Of a stretch of DNA of 64,000 bases, positions 48,395 to 59,702 are shown piece after piece (position 1 is the first letter of the stretch; each line of letters begins with the position of its first letter). The notes under the pieces are model-generated. The model was not told the DNA's origin, made no database searches, and saw nothing but the letters and a program-made list of their open reading frames with translations. Source of the stretch: Anastrepha obliqua (taxonomy: Eukaryota > Arthropoda > Insecta > Diptera > Tephritidae); contig NC_072893.1 of the NCBI RefSeq assembly GCF_027943255.1, positions 128,339,784 to 128,403,783 on the forward strand, written 5' to 3'. The translations under genes were made by a program, and so were the position numbers.

Positions 48395-49271
48395 CGGGTA
48401 ATTTTTTAGCTATTATCTTTTTAAACATTTGGTTTAAACAGCTGATGCACGTTTCGTGTTTTGTTTCACTGTCAAACATCTTCAGTTTGGTCTATAATTT
48501 AACCATGAATCGTCTTACAAACGAACAACGCTTGCAAATCATTGAATTTTATTAAGAAAATGAGTGTTCTGTTAAGAAAGTTTAAGATCCCCTTTTTTAT
48601 CGAAAAATTGTGTTCAGCGACGAAGCTCATTTTTGGATCGATGGGTACGTAAATAAGCAGAATTGTCGATTTTGGAGTGAAGATCAGGCAGAAGAATTGC
48701 AAGAGCTACCAATGTATCCAGAAAAGGTCACAGTTTGGTGCGGTTTATGGGCTGGAGGTATCATTGGACCGTACTTCTTCAAAGATGCTGCGAATCGTTA
48801 CGTAACTGTGTGCTCTACCTTGAAATGATATCCAACTTTTTTTTGCCCAAAATGCAAGAGCTTGACTTGCATGACATGAGAGGCGAGTTCGGTGAACATT
48901 TTATTTCACGTTCGGAACCTGTCAATTGGACACCCAGATCGTGCGATATAACGCCTTTAGATTATTTTTTGTGGGGCTATGTTAAAGCTCATGTCTATTC
49001 AGACAAGCTTGCTTCAATTAACGCATTGGAAGACAACATTAAAGCATTTATATGTGAGATGCCGGCCGAAACATTGGAAGGAGTATACCAAAATTGGGCT
49101 AAGCGGAGGACCATTTGAAGCGCAGTCGCGGTCAACATTTGCATGAAATAATCTTCAAACATTAAATAATATGGACTGTACTATCGATTTAAATAAAAAT
49201 GTCATGCATTTTTCTGAACTTTACGTGTTTTTTTTTAAACTTTCCTGAAGCTCTTAAAAAATCACCCTTTA
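48395..49271 (+). mobile_element. Tc1/mariner-superfamily element with broken transposase
   Basis: A start at 48505 gives MNRLTNEQRLQIIEFY and then a stop. After a deletion, DDE-type transposase pieces follow: IVFSDEAHFWIDGYVNKQNC, EKVTVWCGLWAGGIIGPYFF (48625-48790), and SRSEPVNWTPRSCDITPLDY with FFLWGYVKAHVY (48900-48990), ending ENWAKRR-like at 49118. The middle part with the second catalytic aspartate is deleted. The right end GCTCTTAAAAAATCACCCTT and a left end near 48395 (CGGGTAATTTTTTAGC) pair as worn terminal repeats. It is an inactive relic of about 880 bp. Confidence 0.75.
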
Positions 49272-51165
49272 CTATCTCATCATGATCAGCGCTTTTGCTG
49301 TTTTTTGTTTTTGTTTCTCTTGTGATGAGGAGAAGTTTGAAAAGGATTATTGAGCAATGTAAATGGCATATAATAATAAACATGCATACACATACGTAAC
49401 ATATACCTATACACAAATAGCAATATTTCACATACACACGCGTAAAGCAAGAGGGAAACCGTTTGAAAAATATTTAAAGAATTTAAAATATGTCAATGTT
49501 ATTGTTCTTACTGATGCACACCAATACTAATCAACCTCCATCAGTGCCAGCCATAAGAGCTATAGCCACAATTGATGGCGTTTATCTTCTGCTTCGTTGG
49601 CTGCATACTCGTTTAGGCCAGCTGTTCGTTAGGACAGTCGATTGGACATTTTTTGCTGACGACGTTGGCAGTCTGGACAGTTGTTTGTGGCTGACACACA
49701 GCAGATGTGTATGCAGGTTATTTAGTTGATTAGACACTTGCTGGCTCATTTAATGGTCCGTTTGGCCGGAAAAGAGCCTAGGCACCACCACTTACAGCTT
49801 ATCGCCTCTTACCATTTCTCACTCGCACTCACACTCAAGCCAAGCGTACACCCTCCATATCCGCTATACCCACTTCACATCCGCTAAACTTGGCTCAATC
49901 TGACTACGCTCTCCATATTTATAACTTACATGGGTTTTGCGCCAAGTGCAGAAGTAAAAGGATAAACTGTTTTGCTGTTCTGCATCCTCAATTGCCAAGC
50001 TCCTGGGTCATTTAAAACTCACAGCTCGCCATTGTCTATGCATTTCGCCTCCCACGCGTCCTTCATTTTTTGTTTTGTTTTTATGTTGTGTGAAGTAGAG
50101 ATTACAGGCCTTCGTAATGTAAATGACGGCGAAAGTCGTGCATTTCTGCCTACCCTTTCTCTGTTCTCCTCCCATTTATCAATGCAGTAGGATTTGAAAT
50201 AAATTATCTTTTTACCATTACAATGAACAAAAACTTAATTGAGTTCTTATCAATTACACAGCATCGCAGTGGAAATAAATGCTCAAAAGATGCAATAAAT
50301 GCGATAATGAAAAAAGGCAAAAATGAAAATTCACAAATTACAAAAGCAATAGAAAATAGATAATATTGTACTTGTGCTTGTGCCTCGATGTGGAAGATGG
50401 AAAAAACACAAAGTTCACGGGCGTATTTGTGACCATTATGCAAACTGTCGCCGTTTGCAGCGGAGATTAGAAGGTCAACAGGGGCACACAAATACACATT
50501 CAGATTCGCATTCGCAGACTCACATTCACATACGTCCATATATTTGAATAATACATGAGCTTGTATGCACTTGTGGGCTGTTTACTGTATACATACGAGT
50601 ATTTATGTGAATATTCCCGTACTAAATGCCCTTCAATGTCTCGAGTGGACTGTTCTCTTTTATTTGGTTTTTATGTTGTGTGCAACTTCAGTGAGCCAAT
50701 GTTTTCCAGGCGCTTACGTCTGAAGTGCCTTAACTTAATTAAATGGCGCTTTTGCTGCAGAGATTTTGTATTGTTTTAATCGACGAGAAATCGCCTTAAT
50801 TAGATTGGATAATATTAGTTGTAAACGTGGTCGGGAAATTGGTTATATACCGAACTACTTCTCAAACGGTAGCTTACCAGCAATTCTCGAGCTCAGCAAA
50901 CGTTTTTCTTCGACATTGATTCACCGAACTATGCATAAGTACATCTAAGGTTCACTATGAGTGGAGCTTGACTGTTTAATTTTACAGCTAGCAAAAATAA
51001 ATTGTGTGAAAAGGTTCGTCAATACGAATGTGGTTAATTAGAAATAGCGCTAAAATTGCTTAGAATAAAAACAATATTTTATATATTCTAGCTATGAAAC
51101 TATTTCAACCGTAGTCGAAAAAATCATCGTTTTATCAAATCTCATTACTTATACGAATATATTAG
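49272..51165. other. Spacer without supported genes
   Basis: I found no coding frame with recognisable content and no clear repeat. It may be upstream intron sequence of the CAT transporter, given that its first exon is missing. Confidence 0.4.
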
Positions 51166-51672
51166 TTTGGGGAAAAAGGAATTCATTATTTTCTCGGTAG
51201 ATAGCTGTAGTGATCGATATCTCGTAAAGTATCGATCAAACAATTTAATGTTTATGGTCGTTGTCAAGGTGACATTTCACACTAACCAAATTCTTTTGCT
51301 TGTTTTTGTTTGTTCCATTGAGTTGTGAGTTACAGGGTGTTAACAGTGGAAGTCAACAAAGGGGTAATTTCATAAATTTTTCAGTTTTTCTTGGATAAAG
51401 GGGAAATTGCAGGCAAGGCCCCTGAAATTGTGAATGGTGTTTATGGTGCCGATACTGTAACCGCTAATTACGCGCAATTTTGGTTTCGTCGATTCCGTTC
51501 AGGCATTTTTCATGTTAAAGAAAATGTCGATAAAGAAATAATCGAAGTTGACCGGAATATTAGTAGTTGTAACATCACCCAGGAGCTAAAGATCGATCAT
51601 AACACAGTTTTAAACTATTTGCGCAAAAATGTTATGTAAAAATACATACTGGAATTCTATTTCCCCAAATTT
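51166..51672 (+). mobile_element. Cecropia-type mariner relic, MITE-sized
   Basis: The left end GTTTGGGGAAAAAGGAATTC and the right end, reverse complement ATTTGGGGAAATAGAATTCC, form terminal inverted repeats near TA. The plus strand encodes part of a transposase N-terminus: GEIAGKAPEIVNGVYGADTV, then QFWFRRFRSGIF, then a helix-turn-helix segment ITQELKIDHNTVLNYLRK ending at 51639. The catalytic domain is gone. The leader before it, with GATCGATATCTCGTAAAGTA at 51213-51232, is typical of this mariner group as I remember it. Confidence 0.75.
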
Positions 51673-51685
51673 ATATTAATCTTAA

Positions 51686-51695
51686 TCATAAAGGT
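51686..51695. repeat. 10-bp target-site duplication, left copy
   Basis: TCATAAAGGT occurs here and at 52190-52199, bracketing the tRNA-headed retroposon. Confidence 0.7.
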
Positions 51696-52189
51696 GCGAC
51701 CTCGGTAGTCTAGCGTAAGCGGATTAGCCTGCCATCCCAGAGGTTGTGGGTTCGAATTTCACGTAAAGCACGGTCCTCGCACTTTTCCACTGTTTCTAAA
51801 AAAAAATCTCATTCCTTAACCCCAAAAAACTTATCCTTTCCACCCTTACTCCCGCACAAAAGTCAGCGCATTATTTGCATTGTAGCTGCTAAAACAAGCA
51901 AAAACAAAGAAAACCACACAGTTACATATTGGATCAGTGGCACCAATAAGAGGAAGCGGGTACCGCGGTAATAGCGCAGACGCGATCCTTCCGGCAAGAA
52001 AATGTTAAACACAGATGGTGCTCCAAACAGCAAAAAAACGTTGTTCCTAAGCATTCTCACTTTTTAGGATGGGTAGTGGCAGGCTAATCACTTAGCCTGT
52101 CAGAAATCAAAATAGATTAACGAAACCAACGCAAGACTGAGTATTGTCGAGGCCCTATGCTCTCGAGAGGAGTGAACAAGGAAAAAAAT
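51696..52189 (+). mobile_element. tRNA-derived SINE, about 494 bp, with target-site duplication
   Basis: The head has RNA polymerase III boxes of a tRNA: TAGTCTAGCGTAAGCGG (A box region, about 51706) and GGTTGTGGGTTCGAATTTC (B box, about 51741). The acceptor ends do not pair, so it is not a working tRNA gene. The body runs through ACTTTTTAGGATGGGTAGTG and GAGGCCCTATGCTCTCGAGA to an A-rich tail (GGAAAAAAA). A 10-bp duplication TCATAAAGGT flanks both ends. It lies immediately beside a mariner relic. The final GAGGCCCTATGCTC...GAACAAGG block is likely borrowed from a partner LINE, which is an inference. Confidence 0.75.
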
Positions 52190-52275
52190 TCATAAAGGTA
52201 TAAAAAACAGTTTTTCCCATACTTTTCTCTTTCCTATATTCCATTTATCTTACTTTTCTTTCATTATCATCTACA

Positions 52276-52375
52276 CGATTCCTTTCGGAACGACCTGGAT
52301 TTTTATACGGCCAAGCCGTATCAATTTAGCTGTATTTCTTATAAATTTTTTTCTGTTACAATAACAACAACAAAG
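52276..52375 (+). repeat. Short CAA-tailed repeat, copy D (partial)
   Basis: CGGAACGACCTGGATTTTTA, TACGGCCAAGCCGTATC and CTGTTACAATAACAACAACA follow the order of copies A-C, but the leading block is short. Confidence 0.5.
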
Positions 52376-54480
52376 GTGTGAAACAAAGTAGTTTTTACCA
52401 CTATACCGCATTTCTCTACCAACACCAGCTGGTGCCTCATCAAATACAAGTACTTCTCTGTGTTTTAGTGTTTCGTCGTTAAACCACAAAGATCTATACA
52501 TCTGCGACAGAGCTTTCACTTTTCTCGCATTCAGTCATCCTGTTGTTAATGATTCAGAATAATGCATTTATCTAATTCCTAGGTTTGTTATGGCTATTTT
52601 GGTCACTCCTTTGACATATTTATACACATATACATATACAAGTTACATATTTCTAATTCTTCATCTATGTTTTATACTTATCCACCTACACTTGTCAATT
52701 CAACTGTTATGCACTTTCACGATTACTTTGGCCTAAAAACCAAACAACGCAATTGACCTTTGGCGGCTGCACGTGATTGTTGGACAATTTAGCTTATTTT
52801 CGTTACAGGCAAAAATGAGTGCATATTTGGTTAGAAAAATCATGCACATACATATATTCATATATTAGTGGATGTACTAGAAATAATTTGAGAAAGCAAG
52901 TTAGTGTGTGGTATTTTTTCCATGCTCCGTTTGTGAATTCTACCTATCTGTATTGAGGGTTTTAATCTATATCACTTCTAAGCAGCTATTCTAACAGATG
53001 TATAGATGAAACCTATAAGATAGGATCTAGTTGACCGAGACGGTGAAAAATCTTCTTGGTAGTCTCGGAAGGCGCATTGCACTTACATCAAGTAGGGTTT
53101 GTTTCTCTAATAGAGAGGTATGCCGGTGTGCATAACAGGTCAACTGTCGAAAAAATACTTTCAGGTAAAAGCATCGATAGCACTCATAATAGAGATTCAT
53201 GGATTCCCTCTGCTTATATGGGATAGTGAATACAAATTTTAACATTTCATTATTATTCTAATCAACGATTGCCCAGCAAGTGTAGTTTTAACTTAACTGA
53301 GGCTTATTTAATAACTGTCCATATAAACCTAAAGCAACCTAACCAATCTAAACTACATCGCCATTTCTCATGTGGGGGACATCACTTTTCATATATTGCT
53401 TAACAGGGAAATGTCAATATCAGATGGTTAAGACAACTACTCGTTAGTTTTTTGTGGTTTTCCCCCAGCCTTTTGTACTTTTTTGCAGGAAAGCAATTGA
53501 ATAGAAAAATAAATTTTTAAGGAAAAAAAATCTAAAATTTGTCAGATTGACAGCTTGACAGCAAAGCACAAGGGAATCAACATGTATTGACTAAGGGCCA
53601 AACACATGCACAAGTTCCTACATGCTTATGTATGTAGATGAATCAGAAAAAATGAGACTAACATCTACATGTGCTGCTAAAATTTCTGCCAACGTATATT
53701 GAACTTACGTGAGCATATGCGCCGATATATATGCATATATATAAATGTGTGTATGTACGTATATGTAATTATTGCTTAAGCATTTGTGTAGATGCTCTTG
53801 TGACAAGTTCTTTGCAAGAATACCCTTATTTTTTTACTTCAGGACTTAAGCTACCAAGAAATATCTGCCCACGATCAATATCCATACAATACTTATAACC
53901 GAAAAAAATGTTCATCGGAACCGATACACACTTAACGGTAAAAATAGAATTCGATATATCAAAAGTACTGCGTTGAGAGTAAAAATCTTGGTATAAATGG
54001 TTCATTAAAGTCGTATTTTGCAAAAAAATATACCAAAAGTGTCTTAATATTGAAGAGTGAGTATTAATGCTAATTACAGCTGGAGGAAATGGACTAAAAA
54101 TCGAACCTGTGAGCAGCTTAATATTATTCCTAGGATTTTTCTACGACTAGCCAGTGTGAAAAGATTTTGGAGCTTTAGACGACTATTGTAGGTGGGAAAA
54201 TCACATAGGAAGTATCAAAGAAAATCTCGTCAGGCAAAAAGTTAAATTTGGTGATGCGTGTTTCAAACTATAGAACTGCATACTTAATTTTAACAAAAAT
54301 AATAAAGAACTGGCGCGTGCATTTCTGTTAGGTATTTGTCCGAGATCCTCCGCGAATTTGTTGCGTGTGACTTGACGTTGTTTCACAAATGAAGCGACCT
54401 ACAGCTTTAAGGAGGCTCCGAACGGTAAATGGTTTTTTATTAAGAGCTTTTTTAATAGCTTAACATATTTAAGTGAAAAA
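52376..54480. other. AT-rich spacer without supported genes
   Basis: No coding frame with recognisable content and no clear mobile element were found. Frames on the minus strand at 53027-53245 and 53826-54023 look like chance. Confidence 0.4.
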
Positions 54481-54489
54481 TCCTACGCT

Positions 54490-54840
54490 GCATCCTTGGA
54501 CCAGTGCGGAGAGATCAGGTAAGCTGTTGCCAACGTTACAACGATGATTGCCAACTAAGCTAAACGACTTCCAAATCGCCGACTACATCAAGCTTCTGAG
54601 GATGAACGCAAACGAAATTGCATAAATAAGATCTGCAATAGTAAGCTGTATGTGCCTTATAAAAGGGTTCGCTCAAGGATAATCTGGGTTGACACAGTTA
54701 ATGACGACGCCAAGATCTTTGGGCTGAAAAAGTGAAGGATGTCTGCAAGGGATTGAGATTCTTGGTTCAAGTTATTGAGGGAGGCCAAGGTTCAAGCCGG
54801 ACCGTCACGCCAGCAATGGTGTGCACAAGGCAGGAATTTA
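54490..54840 (+). pseudogene. Decayed C-terminal tail of a LINE protein (RTE-like)
   Basis: Translation of broken plus-strand frames gives KRNCINKICNSKLYVPYKRV, then RIIWVDTVNDDAKIFG, and REAKVQAGPSRQQWCAQ at about 54765-54830. This resembles the tail that follows the reverse transcriptase in RTE-like LINEs (GR-x-R..W-x-D-x(4)-DAK..GV..W, then a REAKAH..GL-like end). Stops and shifts are frequent. It is a short relic; the clade is uncertain. Confidence 0.45.
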
Positions 54841-54849
54841 AATAAAACA

Positions 54850-57800
54850 CACAATTTTATATTGTTTTACTTATTCGGTCGTTCGATACGTCGACTTCTG
54901 CCTGAAGTCATCTTCAGGATCTTATACTTGGTTAAACTTCGGCCTTGAGCTCAATTTATTAAAAATATTATTAGTTTTGGGGAAAAATAAATCCATTGCA
55001 GCATTTATTGAGGAAAAAACAGTGTACGCGCTCTTATATTTCCAATTTAACGACCAAATACAAAATAAACTTAATTTTAATCTTCATATTGACGCAAATG
55101 CTAATAAAGTCAGCCCCTTTTTTATCCAAGTCTACCACAAGTGAGTACCAATGTATTTTGAGACTAATTTTCTCGATGCGTCAAGTTGGTATGGTTTCCA
55201 AATAAATAGTTTTCAATTTCCAATAATTTAAGTCCGAATTTTTTTCACGAACTTTTTTGTCATAATTATTTTTGGGCGCTTTCATTTGAAAAACGATGGA
55301 AATGAAAGAATTCAATAATCCATCTGCTACTAAAACGCTTTTTACAACTTTAGTAAAACGGACACTGGAATATCTTATCTTTCATTCACACCACACCAGC
55401 CTTATTTGAAATATTTGTGTATTATATACATAGACCTGTAGTTAAGTAGTTAATACTTCCTAATGCGAAAGACTTCCGGATATAAAGTAAAATGCGAGGA
55501 AATTCTCATTTTTATGCATCATTCATTTCCACCGAAAATAAAACACTTACATACATACAAATGTGTGTACATGCACAGGTACATACAATAACATAAAGGC
55601 ATGTTTTGTTTCCGATAATAATAAAAGTGCGAAAATGAAAAACTAAACAACTCAATGAGTTGATGGTTACAATAATAATACCACATTAACTACGCCAAAT
55701 AAACAAGAACAAGAAAAGCAACAACTAACAAACCACAGCAAACACGATAAATGTGTATAACAGCCACAACAGTAATGTTAAGAACTCACAAAATTCACAA
55801 GAACAACATCTACCCAAACACACTTTGTCTGCACAACATTGTTGCTTCGTTGGTGGCGGTTTGAGCGACAGCATCTGCCACTATTTTGTCCATTCAATGC
55901 ATTTCTATACTGTCATTGTTTGTGACCCCACTTTGATTGCTGTCATCGATGACGTTTCACAATGGCGTTGCTTTTGCTTATATGTAATTGCTGTTTGTGC
56001 TGTACGTACAATGTATGTGTGTACGTATGTATTTATGTGTTGCATGACATGTATGTATCGCGTGCATTCGTTTTGTTGTACAATAAATATTGTTGTTTAC
56101 TTTTCATTGCTGTTATAAATGTATTGTTTTTAGTATTGCGTGTTGTTCTTAGCGCTGAAGCAATAACACGAAAGGATGCTGCCGTACACATGCTTTCATA
56201 CAGCAGCAACGCTTTTGCAAGAAAGTGTACGAAAGTTTTTCTTCGCTCTTACTTAAAGCTGCCTTTGATATTTTTGTGAGGATTCTTTCGTATAAATTTC
56301 GTTTAAAATATGTTTTGAAGTTGTGCTCATATCTGAACATATCCCAGGAGAAAGAAATATTTGTTAAGTATGCAACCAGTTTTCCAAATTTTGTGTGGAT
56401 TTTGTGTTTTGTTTTGGACTAAAAAATCTATCGCACTCCAGTCGTTATCGCAAAAACTAGACGTACGTTTGCGGAAAATGATTCGCAGTAAAAGTGGATA
56501 AAATGCCACAGCGGAACGTTTGAAGTATTGAAGCAAATCGATGTGTTTGCAGTGTTCAATCACTTAACGTAAAATAGATGTGTTTAAAACATACAGGAAA
56601 AATTGAAAGAAATGGACCCCAAGCTGAAATCGGCAGGAAGGTTCTATGGAATATGTAACAGTGGCTGCTGGTTTATGTAAAAGTAAACTCATGCCAAACT
56701 TAAGTATGTATTTCCTTTATATAGAGAATACTTCATATGATCTGGGTATATGGAAAATAAATGGTCTTCTAACTTTGGAATGATCATCCCAAAGCAACGT
56801 TTCGAAGCAAACGAAGTTCTTCGCGGCATCGAGTCGACTAACAAAGCCCGCAGACAAGGTAAAATAAGCGAAGCACATCCATGCTTAAAGCGGTTCTCAA
56901 TATCTAAGTATACAGAAATATTAATAATTCTAATATTTGTAAGCCCACTTTTGCCATCCATTTCTGCTTGCGTCGACTTCTATTTAATATTTCCCCAACT
57001 TCGGGTTACTTCTCGTTCTTTCATTTAATTTCATTCATATGTTTTCTGATGAATACTATATACATACGCACTAAGTATTAAATATCATGACAAGGTTGGA
57101 AGCACAAAATTTATACGATCCTGGACAAAAAATCCAAAGGCAGGCAAAACAATGTATTCTTCCTTAAAGAAAAGCATCAAATAGGTTGCTATACCTGGTT
57201 AGAGAGGACTTTCGAACTCACACCGGATACTATAGCAGACATTGGAACTTTCGTTATTATTTCAGGATTCTATGACCAATAGAAATAAGCGTCTGCCGTT
57301 TTTGTGAGCTGCTCGATGAAATCCTAGAACATAGCCTAATGAAGCCTCACTCACCCAGGTGGTGTGACTCTAAATCCATTGGTGAAATGAAAGAAACCTA
57401 TTCAAAAACCCCTTATAGGCTCACAGTGAAGCCAATATACCACTTCAGAGCTTGCAGTGCACTGTGGTCCAAAAAAACTAGCTAACTAACTAATGGGACA
57501 GTAAGAGAACCATTTTTAATGATTTTTTGTACTCAAAAGTGCGAGCTTCGGCGGTAAAATAATCTTAAGAAATTGGCTGGCGCGCTAGTTTCAAATAATG
57601 TATTGTAAAGCTGATATGAAGCGATTTGAAGTCATTGACCAACATATTTGAACAAGCCAAGAAGTTTTGCAGCCGTAGAAACCAACAACCAACAACACAC
57701 CATTCAGAACACATAGTAGGCGTTAAAATGACCAAAAAGTAGTGAAATATAAATATATTTTTTGGATATCTGGTATTCATTTGGACGACATGATTCAGCC

Positions 57801-58480
57801 GTTTTAATGAGCGCAAAAAACGTCAAGTTAATGACTTTCACTGTCGGAAATGCCGATATAAACTCTTGTTTGCTTACTCACCTCTTTGTGAGGTGCGCAA
57901 AGCTCAATGTGGAGAGCAGAAAGTAGCGGTAGGTAAACTAGCACTGACAACGACGAACTAACGCAAAAGAAATGTCAACACTAAATAGTTAAAAGGCAGC
58001 ATACGAAGTAAAAAAGCGAAAGGAAGCACTGAACGTTCTAATTGGGTGCCTTATATAGAGTCCACTAAAGTAAACTGGGGGTGTAGGGTAGAGTATGTGG
58101 GTCGGGGTAAAAGACTGTAAAAAAGTCTAAAATTACTGGGCCGTTTAATTGAATATTTTTGTTCCTTCAATTACAAACGAACAGATGCATTAGCAACCAC
58201 ATACAAACACTTTGCGTGTGTGCCAATTAACCAAACAAACAGGGCGTCAAATGTATAAAAATGATCGCCAACTCTCTGTCATGTAAATGTTACCGAGTTT
58301 TGGTTATTTTTTGATAGCCTATGTATGAGATATATTTCTAGAGTAGAAAGAGTAGAAAGAAAGGGCGCACTAAATGGAACTGTAACGTAAGAGAAATTCA
58401 TATTCGTTTAAAGTAAAATGAAATTAAACAAAATTGTAGGAAAGTAAATGAAATTCAGTAGCGTAAGGGCAATACCGTGA
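54850..58480. other. Spacer with one mariner-like end, otherwise nothing recognised
   Basis: At about 54971 TTAGTTTTGGGGAAAAATAA resembles the terminal repeat of the cecropia-type mariner at 51166, but no partner end or transposase was found. Frames at 55753-56118 and 56689-57028 have no family features. The rest is AT-rich with scattered ACATACAT-type motifs. Confidence 0.4.
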
Positions 58481-58486
58481 CTGCCG

Positions 58487-58980
58487 GGTAGGTAGGTAGG
58501 TGAAATGGTTGAAGTGCCAGTCTGGCACTCCTTAAGTAGCACTGAAGTGCTGTTTTAATACCATTATGAGACCTCCAACAGGCAGATATCTACAGCCAGC
58601 CAGAGCTGTTAATATAATGGAGAAGATTGTTGGGATTTCAGAAGGAGCACCTAGTGACCTTAGTCGTTTAGCTGCCAAGCCCGGACATTTACAGAGAAAG
58701 CGATCAACAGTTTCCTTCTCTGAAGAGTTCCCACAGCTTCTGCAATGAGGGTTACATGGTAACCCTAACTTTTCCGCGTGGGTGCCGATCATGAAGTGAC
58801 TGGTAAACACAGCTACGAGTTTGGAAATTGAATGGCGAGGAGTCCAAAGGATTTTCTGAGTCCGTCGTATATTGTACTGGGGCCAAAGGGTTTTCGAAAT
58901 AGCACATGAAGAAATGGAGCTCCATCTTTTCTGCGGGACTCCAGCACTAAAATCACCGGATTAACAGGGTTTCAGCAGCA
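58487..58980 (-). mobile_element. 3' fragment of a LOA-type LINE
   Basis: Minus-strand translation from 58810 gives FTSHFMIGTHAEKLGLPCNP, then HCRSCGNSSEKETVDRFLCK, then LAAKRLRSLGAPSE. This is the terminal cysteine/histidine domain also seen in the element at 28626 (CRSCLNTEEEETVRHLLCEC). The 3' end is a tandem GGTA-type tail on the plus strand at 58487-58501. The 5' end fades near 58980, so it is strongly 5' truncated. The family is related to, but not the same as, the 28.5-kb element. Confidence 0.75.
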
Positions 58981-59089
58981 GCAGTATTGCCATTTAGTAT
59001 TGGATTTTATTATAAAATACTGAAATGAATGAAAAATTATACAACAACCAATGGAAATAAATACATATATTTATGGATATTGATTACTG

Positions 59090-59290
59090 GTGGCTGACGT
59101 AGCCGTATGGGCTGGTGCGTTACTACCTATAGGACACATTTTCGACTCCCAAGTGTGGGCATGAAAAACCAAATGATAGAAATTATTTAGATCCAAGCAT
59201 TTGTGGACTCACATTAAGGTTCACACCACAAATAGAAGGAGGGCTCGACCAGATAACCAACAAAGGGTGTAAGCGCTAACTATTATTTTT
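59090..59290 (+). mobile_element. Degenerate tRNA-headed SINE copy
   Basis: A tRNA-like head TGGCTGACGTAGCCGTATGG with a B-box-like TTCGACTCCC (about 59142) is followed by TCACACCACAAATAGAAGGA and AGGGTGTAAGCGC. The latter half parallels the SINE at 32139-32357 (GCACACCACAAATAGGAGGA, AAGTGTACGCGCC). Together the two copies suggest one family with a tRNA-like promoter. Confidence 0.6.
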
Positions 59291-59702
59291 ACTATTAATG
59301 AACTTTAAAAAAAGATTACTCGGTATAGTTATTGGCAGCTTCATTTCCTTTTATAAACCTCTCACTTGCTTCCTGCCTATCATATCTGATAGAGAAATTC
59401 ATCTATTTTGAACAACTCGCCTACTTTCAAAGGGCCGCTTCGATGACCAAAGCAGGTAGTTCCCTAACTTGTGGCGCGACAAAAAATGTTTCCACAGAAG
59501 AGTCTTCTTTAGCTCCAATTCACAGATACGATGACTTCAGTGTGACTTTACTCCTAGTAGACCAACTCTTTAATGTTTACCAATAAAGTTAAGTGGTGAC
59601 TCGCTTTACTGTGCCATTGAGCAAAAGTTAGATATCTGGCCCTTGTCATGTCGGTCTCCTTGCCGCGGGGATGAGGCTTAAGTGGTGAGTTAACCCCATG
59701 CT

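Noticed and set aside
51696..51775. A functional tRNA gene
   Set aside because: A and B boxes are present, but the acceptor stem does not pair and the sequence continues into a SINE body flanked by a target-site duplication.
55753..56118. Plus-strand 121-residue cysteine/valine-rich frame
   Set aside because: It is made of TGTATGTA-type simple sequence and has no conserved motif.
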